This document shows positions 1-5,251 of a DNA stretch of 8,396 nucleotides, one piece after another (positions within the stretch are counted from its first letter, which is position 1; each line of letters opens with the position of its first letter). A program made the translations under genes and the position numbers. Source of the DNA: an uncultured Clostridia bacterium (GTDB lineage Bacteria; Bacillota; Clostridia; Oscillospirales; Ruminococcaceae); assembly GCA_947177695.1 (NCBI GenBank), contig CAMWVO010000060.1, forward strand, positions 1 to 8,396, in the 5' to 3' direction. A model generated the notes under the pieces. That model was not told the origin of the DNA. It was given only the letters and a program-made list of their open reading frames with translations, and searched no databases.

Positions 1-138
1 ACGATCGGGCTTTACTATCTCAGACGCATGAATATCCCCGAAATCGCGGAAATGCTGGGCGTGAACCGCTCCACCGTGTCGCGGACGCTTTCCCGCGGCA
101 GAAGAAATATTCTGGAAAAAATGAAATATTTTGTATGA
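1..138 (+). CDS. C-terminal fragment of a sigma-region-4-like helix-turn-helix DNA-binding protein
   Basis: Only the last 45 residues are inside the window; the frame is open from base 1 and stops with TGA at 136-138. The fragment reads IGLYYLRRMNIPEIAEMLGV, then NRSTVSRTLSRGRRNI, then a short basic end. This is a classic helix-turn-helix: a first helix around IPEIAEMLG, a turn at VN, and a recognition helix RSTVSRTLSRGRR. The pattern matches sigma-70 region 4 and the related sigma-factor-like HTH proteins, so a DNA-binding transcription regulator is likely. The start, the full length and any region 2 domain lie outside the window, so it cannot be said whether this is a true sigma factor or a stand-alone HTH protein. 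The decarboxylase starts 28 bases downstream on the same strand with no terminator between, so the two may be cotranscribed. Confidence 0.75.
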   Translation, partial: TIGLYYLRRMNIPEIAEMLGVNRSTVSRTLSRGRRNILEKMKYFV

Positions 139-152
139 ACTAATACATAAGC

Positions 153-158
153 AAGGAA
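153..158 (+). promoter_or_regulatory. Ribosome binding site that sets the decarboxylase start
   Basis: AAGGAA at 153-158 lies 8 bases before ATG 167. The reading frame could also open at TTG 131 or ATG 158, but TTG 131 overlaps the upstream gene and has no Shine-Dalgarno, and ATG 158 overlaps this site. Homologues also begin close to the MNTPIYDF sequence encoded from 167. Confidence 0.7.
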
Positions 159-166
159 TGATAAAC

Positions 167-1498
167 ATGAATACACCGATATACGATTTCGTGAACAATT
201 ATGCAAGCAGCGGAACTGTCCGCGCGCATATGCCGGGACACAAGGGAAGAAGTCCCGCGGGGTGCGGCTTCGGGGAGGCTTTCCACTACGACATCACCGA
301 AATAAAGGACGCGGATTCACTGTACGAAGCAAGCGGCATAATTGCCGAAAGCGAGAAAAACGCCGCTTCCCTTTTCGGTACGGCTGCCACCTTTTACTCG
401 GCGGGAGGCTCTACACTTTGCATACAGGCGATGCTGACGACGGTATGCGGTCAAGGACGCGCTTTTATCTGCGGCAGGAACGCTCACCGCTCGGTGATGA
501 ATTCCTGCGTGCTGCTTGATTTAGAGCCATGCTGGCTTTATCCCGACTACGAGGACGGCTCGGTGGTTTCGGGAACTATAACCGCCGTTTCGGTGGAAAA
601 GGCGATAGAACGGTATCGGGACAAAGCTCCCGCCTGCGTGTTTATCACCTCCCCAGACTATCTGGGACGGCTTGCTCCCGTTGCGGAGATTGCCGAGGTC
701 TGCCACAAAAATGGGCTTCCGCTTTTGGTGGACAACGCTCACGGCGCGTATCTTGCTTTTCTGGAGGAAAATCTCCACCCAATTGCGCTGGGCGCGGATA
801 TGTGCTGCGACTCGGCGCACAAGACTCTGCCAGTGCTTACGGGAGGGGCTTATCTCCACGTTCGGGAGGAAAAATTTGTCACCGAACTTAGTCGGGACAT
901 GGCTCTTTTCGGAAGCACAAGTCCAAGCTACCTTATTATGGAAAGTCTTGACCTTTGCAACAAATATCTTGCAGGTGATTTCTGCGCCGAGCTTGCTGAG
1001 ACGGTGAGACTTGTCTCGGACTTCAAGGAGCGCTTTGCACATTTAGCAGTACCCGATACGGAGCCGCTTAAAGTCTCGTTCTATTCGTATCCGTGCGGTC
1101 TGCGGGGGTACGAGCTTGCGGAACAGCTCCGCGGAAACGGCGTTGAGGTCGAGTACGCCGACGAGACCCATGCGGTGCTGATGTTTTCGGTTTCAAGCAC
1201 GGCGGAGGATTTTTCCGAAGCCGCTTATGCCGCGGAGAGACTGATGTGTCCCAGAATACTTCTCAGACCGCCTCAGTTTGCCGTTCCCGAAGCGGAGAGG
1301 GCAATGTCCCCGCGGGAAGCCTTTTTTGCCCCGCGGGAGACCGTGGAGGTCGAAAACGCCGCCGGTCGTATCGCCGCGGAAAGCGTTTCGGTATGTCCCC
1401 CATGCATACCCATAGCGGCGGCGGGAGAGATTATCGACGAAAATATTATAAAAATTTTAAAAAGCTATAGCATTTTTCATGTGAATGTGGTACAATAA
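167..1498 (+). CDS. Orn/Lys/Arg family PLP-dependent decarboxylase (YaaO/SpeA-like)
   Basis: A 443-residue fold-type I PLP enzyme of the group that decarboxylates ornithine, lysine or arginine to a polyamine or polyamine precursor in the cytoplasm. Visible family motifs, numbered from ATG 167: RAHMPGHKG (19-27), the DITE segment (42-45), SAGGST in the phosphate-binding region (78-83), VDNAHGAY (188-195) whose Asp contacts the PLP ring nitrogen, and DSAHKTLPVLTGGAYLH with Lys219 as the expected Schiff-base lysine. The C-terminal part has the family's PREAFF and CPPCIPIAAAGE segments; the second is usually closer to PPGIPxxxPGE, so it has drifted slightly. At 443 residues it is somewhat shorter than Bacillus YaaO (about 480), mostly in the C-terminal domain. 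In Bacillus yaaO lies just before tmk-yaaQ-yaaR-holB-yaaT, and the same neighbourhood is kept here without tmk and yaaR. The substrate cannot be read from the sequence. Confidence 0.93.
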   Translation: MNTPIYDFVNNYASSGTVRAHMPGHKGRSPAGCGFGEAFHYDITEIKDADSLYEASGIIAESEKNAASLFGTAATFYSAGGSTLCIQAMLTTVCGQGRAFICGRNAHRSVMNSCVLLDLEPCWLYPDYEDGSVVSGTITAVSVEKAIERYRDKAPACVFITSPDYLGRLAPVAEIAEVCHKNGLPLLVDNAHGAYLAFLEENLHPIALGADMCCDSAHKTLPVLTGGAYLHVREEKFVTELSRDMALFGSTSPSYLIMESLDLCNKYLAGDFCAELAETVRLVSDFKERFAHLAVPDTEPLKVSFYSYPCGLRGYELAEQLRGNGVEVEYADETHAVLMFSVSSTAEDFSEAAYAAERLMCPRILLRPPQFAVPEAERAMSPREAFFAPRETVEVENAAGRIAAESVSVCPPCIPIAAAGEIIDENIIKILKSYSIFHVNVVQ

Positions 1499-1525
1499 AA
1501 ATGTACATACTTTTGGACTTCAAGC

Positions 1526-1634
1526 GCAGCTTTAACAAGCTGCCGGAATTGCAAAGCAATTCCGAAGAGGTTCAGTGGGGGATTGTATCCCCCACTGAAC
1601 CGAAAGATGGAACCCGCCGCCTTAGAGGCGGGGG
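1526..1634 (+). repeat. Cluster of four tandem hairpins, possible IS200/IS605-derived palindromic element or structured RNA
   Basis: This non-coding stretch folds into four consecutive stem-loops. Hairpin 1: GCAGCTT/AAGCTGC (1526-1543, loop TAAC). Hairpin 2: CGGAATTGC/GCAATTCCG (1544-1564, loop AAA). Hairpin 3: a perfect 15-base stem GGTTCAGTGGGGGAT (1569-1583) with its complement at 1587-1601 and a TGT loop. Hairpin 4: CCC-G-CCGCCT/AGGCGG-GGG (1613-1634, loop TAG, one bulged G). No stem is followed by a T-run, so these are not ordinary intrinsic terminators. The last hairpin, with GAACCC before a GC-rich stem and a TTAG loop, resembles from memory the terminal fold at the right end of IS200/IS605 elements, where the TnpB guide RNA ends. 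No tnpA or tnpB reading frame is present, so at most this is a non-autonomous or decayed copy. A conserved cis-acting RNA leader of the darA operon is the main alternative. Confidence 0.5.
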
Positions 1635-1703
1635 ACATCAGCAGCGGTTATATTGATTTTTGATCTTAAAGTATACAAAAATCGGAATCAACGGAGGTTC
1701 GGC

Positions 1704-2030
1704 ATGAAGCTTATTTACGCAATAGTCAACAACGACGACAGCCACGACGTTTCCTCAACGCTGACGAGGGCGGGATTTTTTGCCACAAAGCTTGCGTCTA
1801 CGGGCGGATTTCTTATGGCGGGAAACACCACGTTTCTCATCTGCGCTGAGAACGACAAGGTGGACGAGATAATCGGTATCATCAAGGAACGCTCCCGCAG
1901 AAGAAAGCAGTATATGCCCGCGGGAAATATTGTCGGCTCAGAAATGCATGGGGCAAGCTTTCCCGTGGAGGTCTCCGTGGGCGGCGCGACTATCTTCGTT
2001 ACCGACGTGGAGCGGTTTGAAAAGGTATGA
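1704..2030 (+). CDS. darA: Cyclic di-AMP receptor DarA (PII-like, YaaQ/PstA)
   Basis: A 108-residue cytoplasmic PII-like protein that binds the second messenger c-di-AMP as a homotrimer; in Bacillus, Listeria and Staphylococcus it senses the ligand, with downstream partners still poorly defined. The start is ATG 1704, six bases after GGAGG at 1693-1697; the frame is open further upstream but has no binding site there. Hallmarks are the N-terminal strand MKLIYAIVNNDD, the ligand loop TKLASTGGFLMAGNTTF (family pattern TKLxxTGGFLxxGNTT), and the C-terminal PVEVSVGGATIFV. Length equals the family norm (about 109). Between these sits a Lys/Arg-rich segment (KERSRRRKQ) and the variable B-loop. Its stop codon overlaps the holB start by four bases, so translation is probably coupled. 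The four-hairpin element precedes it and could influence expression. Confidence 0.95.
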   Translation: MKLIYAIVNNDDSHDVSSTLTRAGFFATKLASTGGFLMAGNTTFLICAENDKVDEIIGIIKERSRRRKQYMPAGNIVGSEMHGASFPVEVSVGGATIFVTDVERFEKV

Positions 2031-2992
2031 TAAAGCTTTGGTCAAAGGAACAGTTCGTCTCCACCGTCGGGGCTATGAAGCGGGAGGGCAGAATGGCTCA
2101 CGCGTTTCTGCTTACGGGCGAAAGAGGCGCGGGAAAGAAAACCGCGGCGGACTACATCGCTATGACCCTGCTGTGTGAAAATGGCGGGGACGTTCCCTGC
2201 GGGGAGTGCCGCCATTGCAGGAGGATACTTGAAAACACTCACCCCGACGTTATCAGACCCGAAAAAAGCGGCAAGAAGCAGATATACAACCGCGATACGA
2301 TACGCGGTATCTGCTCGGACGCTTACGTCAAGCCAAACGACTGCGACGCTAAGGTCTATATCTTCACCGACTGCGAAAGCGTTGAGGAGGCTACTCAGAA
2401 CCTTATGCTGAAGCTTATCGAGGAGCCGCCTGATACGGCGTACTTTATCTTCACCGCCGTAAGCAGGAGCGTGTTCCTGCCGACGATACTGTCAAGAGTG
2501 ATAACGCTGGGCATTCCCGAATGTACCGAGGAGGACTGCCGTCTTGCTCTTGCGGACATGGGCTTTTCCGCGGAGGAGATAGACGGAGCTGTGGAACGCT
2601 TCCACGGGAATATCGGTAACTGCGCCGATTACCTTAAAGGCGGAGAGACTGCCGAGAACGTTGAAATTTGCAGAGATGTGATAGCCGCCATAGCTGCGGG
2701 AGACGAATACGGTCTGCTGACGGCGCTGCACCGTATCGGCGACAACAGGAACAGAATAAAGCTTGTAATGGAGCTTGCGGACAAGACTATCCGCGACGCC
2801 TGCGTGCTGAGAATGGGTACTGCTCCCATGATCGGCTGCGACCCAAAGGGTGCGGAGGCTCTTTCACGGAAAATAAGCCTAAAGCGGGCGGAGGTCATTC
2901 ACGAGGCGATCGGGCGGGTATCCGTCCACTGCGGAATGAACATGAACGTGCCGTCGGAAATATCGGCGTTTGTCTGCGCCATTATGGGATAG
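2027..2992 (+). CDS. holB: DNA polymerase III delta prime subunit (HolB)
   Basis: A 321-residue clamp-loader subunit that, with DnaX and HolA, loads the DnaN sliding clamp at the replication fork. The N-terminal AAA+ domain shows a P-loop-like GERGAGKKT (31-39), a zinc module with Cys50, Cys58, Cys61 and Cys64 (the CGECRHC segment), then HPDV, KVYIFTDCESV, the very typical KLIEEPPDTAYFIF (129-142), and LPTILSRVITL (151-161) holding the SRC-like arginine-finger motif with Cys replaced by Val. The rest is the helical collar domain. Length fits the family (about 320-335). In the P-loop the residue after the lysine is Lys rather than Thr/Ser, in line with delta prime subunits generally not hydrolysing ATP. 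ATG 2027 overlaps the darA stop, and a weak AAAGG lies upstream, suggesting translational coupling. ricT starts 18 bases later. Confidence 0.95.
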   Translation: MIKLWSKEQFVSTVGAMKREGRMAHAFLLTGERGAGKKTAADYIAMTLLCENGGDVPCGECRHCRRILENTHPDVIRPEKSGKKQIYNRDTIRGICSDAYVKPNDCDAKVYIFTDCESVEEATQNLMLKLIEEPPDTAYFIFTAVSRSVFLPTILSRVITLGIPECTEEDCRLALADMGFSAEEIDGAVERFHGNIGNCADYLKGGETAENVEICRDVIAAIAAGDEYGLLTALHRIGDNRNRIKLVMELADKTIRDACVLRMGTAPMIGCDPKGAEALSRKISLKRAEVIHEAIGRVSVHCGMNMNVPSEISAFVCAIMG

Positions 2993-3010
2993 AAAGGAAT
3001 TACAGTCTGT

Positions 3011-3877
3011 ATGACCGAAATTATTGGAGTACGGTTTAAAAAGACCGGCAAAATTTATTATTTTTCCCCTGCGGGAATTAAGGCGGAGGAGGGCACTCTT
3101 GTTATTGTGGAGACAGCCCGCGGCGTTGAGTGCGGCGAGGTGGTCATGCCGAACAGGCAGGTTGAGGACTCACAGATAACCGCTCCGCTGAAAGAGATAA
3201 TCCGTATCGTTACGCCTCAGGATATGAAAATTCTGGAGCAGAACAGGATAAAGGAAAAGAACGCATTTAAGATATGCGAGGAAAAAATTCTTGCCCACAA
3301 GCTTGACATGAGCCTTGTGGACGTTGAATGCACCTTCGACAACAACAAGCTGCTGTTTTACTTTACGGCGGAGACCCGCGTGGACTTCCGCGAGCTTGTA
3401 AAGGACCTTGCGTCGGTGTTCAGGACCCGTATCGAGCTTCGGCAGATAGGCGTCCGCGACGAAGCGAAAATCCTGGGCGGACTTGGCATCTGCGGCAGGG
3501 AGTTCTGCTGCAAGGGCTTTCTGGGTGAATTCCAGCCCGTGTCCATAAAAATGGCAAAGGAGCAGGGACTTTCCCTTAATCCCACGAAGATTTCGGGCAC
3601 CTGCGGCAGGCTTATGTGCTGTCTAAAATACGAGCAGGACGCTTACGAGTTCCTGCAAAAAAATACCCCGAAAGTCGGGGCTTATGTCAAGACGCCCGAT
3701 TTCAGGGGATACGTTGAGGAAGTCAATCTGCTGACAGGCAAGCTGAAAGTCAAGCCCGAAAAGTCCGAGGACGCGGCAGTCATTTTCGATAAAGAGGACG
3801 TGACCATAATCCGCGACGGAAAAATTAAAATTGACAAGGACGAGCTTAAGGCTCTGAAAGGATTGGAGGATAAATAA
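3011..3877 (+). CDS. ricT: PSP1-domain protein RicT (YaaT), Fe-S regulator of mRNA processing
   Basis: A 288-residue PSP1-superfamily protein (Bacillus YaaT is about 275). In B. subtilis it forms the RicA-RicF-RicT (YmcA-YlbF-YaaT) complex, which carries [4Fe-4S] clusters and works with RNase Y in mRNA maturation; it was first noticed for effects on sporulation, competence and biofilm. The start MTEIIGVRFKKTGKIYYFSP matches the family N-terminus. The cysteine signatures are intact: LGICGREFCCKGFLGEFQPV (Cys161, 166, 167) and SGTCGRLMCCLKYE (Cys198, 203, 204). The conserved SLNPTKISG segment lies between them. AGGAA at 2995-2999 sits 11 bases before ATG 3011, slightly far but acceptable in a tight operon. 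The small membrane-protein gene starts three bases after the stop. The C-terminal KIKIDKDELKALKG is a charged tail. Partners RicA and RicF are not in the window. Confidence 0.95.
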   Translation: MTEIIGVRFKKTGKIYYFSPAGIKAEEGTLVIVETARGVECGEVVMPNRQVEDSQITAPLKEIIRIVTPQDMKILEQNRIKEKNAFKICEEKILAHKLDMSLVDVECTFDNNKLLFYFTAETRVDFRELVKDLASVFRTRIELRQIGVRDEAKILGGLGICGREFCCKGFLGEFQPVSIKMAKEQGLSLNPTKISGTCGRLMCCLKYEQDAYEFLQKNTPKVGAYVKTPDFRGYVEEVNLLTGKLKVKPEKSEDAAVIFDKEDVTIIRDGKIKIDKDELKALKGLEDK

Positions 3878-3880
3878 TCT

Positions 3881-4117
3881 ATGAAAACGAGAGAATATGT
3901 TGAGGTACAGAAAAGCAATACGGCGGCGCTGGTTTTGTCGATACTGGCGGCGGTAATGTCCGCGGCGGCGCTTGCGGTGGGAATAATCGCACTGGTGAGA
4001 AGCTTCGCGGGCAGTTCGGGAAAAAGACTGAGCGCAAGCGAGTACAACTGCTATATCCGTCACGACGATGATGACGACGAAGAGGAAAACATCGGCAGCG
4101 ATACTTTGGCTTTTTAA
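3881..4117 (+). CDS. Small single-span membrane protein with acidic C-terminal tail
   Basis: A 78-residue protein of unknown function. I do not recognise its family. ATG 3881 is preceded by GGAGGA at 3865-3870, inside the end of ricT, and the three-base gap to ricT argues for translation from the same transcript. The N-terminus is polar (MKTREYVEVQKSN), followed by one strongly hydrophobic segment, about residues 14-40 (AALVLSILAAVMSAAALAVG continuing IIALV), rich in Ala and with AxxxA-type small-residue spacing suited to helix packing. After RSFAGSSGKR comes a soluble tail with an acidic run of Asp and Glu (residues 61-68, DDDDDEEE). The positive charges after the segment suggest that the tail is cytoplasmic, but this is weak. 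An SPFH-family gene follows 44 bases downstream, so it could be a membrane partner of that protein. It is unlikely to be a shadow: spacing, ribosome site and codon use all fit a real gene. Confidence 0.8.
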   Translation: MKTREYVEVQKSNTAALVLSILAAVMSAAALAVGIIALVRSFAGSSGKRLSASEYNCYIRHDDDDDEEENIGSDTLAF

Positions 4118-4161
4118 AAACTTTAGTTTTTTAAAGTCCTTAGTTCTGAAAGGAGATACAA

Positions 4162-5067
4162 ATGGCAAAAGATAATAATGTTGTTAACGTCGGCGGCGGT
4201 GCGGTGCGCAAGATCGTGACCGCCGTGGTGATACTGTTTATCGCGTTAATTGTGGTGATGAACTCATTTACCACCGTAAAGGCGGGTCATTCGGGCGTTG
4301 TGACCACGTTCGGAAAGGTTTCCGAAACGGTGCTCGCCGAGGGACTTCACTTCAAGATACCCTTTATTCAGGACATAATCCTGATCGACAACCGTGTCAA
4401 AAAGGCGGAGGCTAACTGCACGGCGGCTTCAAAGGATTTGCAGACGGTGTCCTCCACCATCGCGGTAAACTATAAGGTGCTGAACAGCTACTCCGCAAGG
4501 GTGTACAAGGACATCGGCATGGACTACGAGGCTGTGATAATCACGCCGTCCATTCAGGAATGCGTTAAAGCCGTCACCGCAAAATTCACCGCCGAGGAGC
4601 TTATCACGAACCGTCAGGCGATCGGCGACCAGATGATGGAGCTTCTGAAAGACAAGATCAGTACATACGGCATTGAGATACAGATCTTCAACATCACTGC
4701 ATTTGACTTCACGGACGAATACAACGCCGCCATCGAAGCCAAGCAGACGGCTCAGCAGAACGCTCTCAAGGCGGAGCAGGACTTGCAGAGGATCAAGGTA
4801 GAGGCGGAGCAGAAGATCGCTCAGGCTCAGGCGGAGGCGGAAGCCTACAGGCTGAAATCCGAGCAGATCACCCCCGAGATACTCATAAGCAACTACATCG
4901 AAAAATGGGACGGAAAGCTTCCCACAGTGGTTTCAGGCGACGGCGGAACTATGATGATCGATCTTTCAAAGCTTCTTGAAAGCATTGGAAATACGAAGCC
5001 GGGCACTGCGGCTGCTCCCGCATACCAACCCCCTGCGGCAGCCGACACGACGGATACCGAGGAGTAA
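4162..5067 (+). CDS. SPFH/prohibitin-family membrane scaffold protein
   Basis: A 301-residue SPFH (stomatin, prohibitin, flotillin, HflK/C) protein. Such proteins form large membrane-anchored rings or cages that organise membrane domains and often tune membrane proteases; the precise role here is unknown. Residues 16-35 form one transmembrane helix (RKIVTAVVILFIALIVVM). The SPFH domain follows from about 38 (VKAGHSGVVTTFGKV, EGLHFKIPFIQDI) to about 190, including the typical RVKKAEANCTAASKDLQTV and FTAEELITNR segments and GIEIQIFNITAFDFTDEY. Residues 187-235 are an Ala/Glu/Gln-rich heptad-like coiled coil, then YIEKWDGKLPTVV, a conserved prohibitin-like end motif. The last 25 residues are a low-complexity Pro/Ala/Thr/Asp tail. 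AGGAG at 4151-4155 lies six bases before ATG 4162. The closest type is the bacterial prohibitin group rather than flotillin, given its length and the KWDGKLP motif. A strong terminator follows 39 bases after the stop. Confidence 0.93.
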   Translation: MAKDNNVVNVGGGAVRKIVTAVVILFIALIVVMNSFTTVKAGHSGVVTTFGKVSETVLAEGLHFKIPFIQDIILIDNRVKKAEANCTAASKDLQTVSSTIAVNYKVLNSYSARVYKDIGMDYEAVIITPSIQECVKAVTAKFTAEELITNRQAIGDQMMELLKDKISTYGIEIQIFNITAFDFTDEYNAAIEAKQTAQQNALKAEQDLQRIKVEAEQKIAQAQAEAEAYRLKSEQITPEILISNYIEKWDGKLPTVVSGDGGTMMIDLSKLLESIGNTKPGTAAAPAYQPPAAADTTDTEE

Positions 5068-5106
5068 ACGGCAAAACAAAAAACTGAGTACAATACCGCA
5101 ATAGTT

Positions 5107-5144
5107 AAGGCTGCACATATATCCTGTGCAGCCTTTATCTTTTT
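5107..5144 (+). terminator. Rho-independent terminator of the darA-to-SPFH gene group
   Basis: The stem AAGGCTGCACA (5107-5117) pairs perfectly with TGTGCAGCCTT (5125-5135) over 11 bases around a TATATCC loop, and a T-rich tract TTTATCTTTTT runs to 5144. On the opposite strand the same stem is followed only by TTAACTATTG, so it is a weak stop at best for the convergent gene. Confidence 0.9.
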
Positions 5145-5251
5145 GTCATATTTCATGCAGACGGCAATTGCCGTTGAGATCTTCGCGTCCAGAAGCCGTA
5201 CCGAGCTCCGCCGTCAGAATAAAATGCGGGGTTGGAAACCTGTTCATCACA

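Noticed and set aside
131..166. Upstream TTG/ATG starts for the decarboxylase
   Set aside because: TTG 131 overlaps the preceding gene and lacks a ribosome site; AAGGAA at 153-158 fits ATG 167 instead.
521..1042. Minus-strand open frame of 173 codons within the decarboxylase
   Set aside because: It lies wholly opposite a well-recognised enzyme gene, has no recognisable domain and no Shine-Dalgarno site.
1653..1677. Promoter before darA (TTGATT and TATACA)
   Set aside because: The gap between the two boxes is only 13 bases, too short for a sigma-A-type promoter, and no better pair was found nearby.
4110..4136. AT-rich hairpin between the small membrane-protein gene and the SPFH gene as a terminator
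   Set aside because: AAAAACT/AGTTTTT is held almost entirely by A-T pairs with a tiny loop. It may fold, but it is too weak to call a terminator and the operon continues past it.
3623..4168. Minus-strand open frame spanning the end of ricT and the small membrane-protein gene
   Set aside because: It is antisense to two genes in a tight operon and shows no ribosome site or known motif.
5161..5174. Perfect palindrome ACGGCAATTGCCGT as terminator of the minus-strand gene
   Set aside because: It forms only a five-base stem around AATT and is not followed by a T-run on the minus strand; chance or a protein site cannot be separated.
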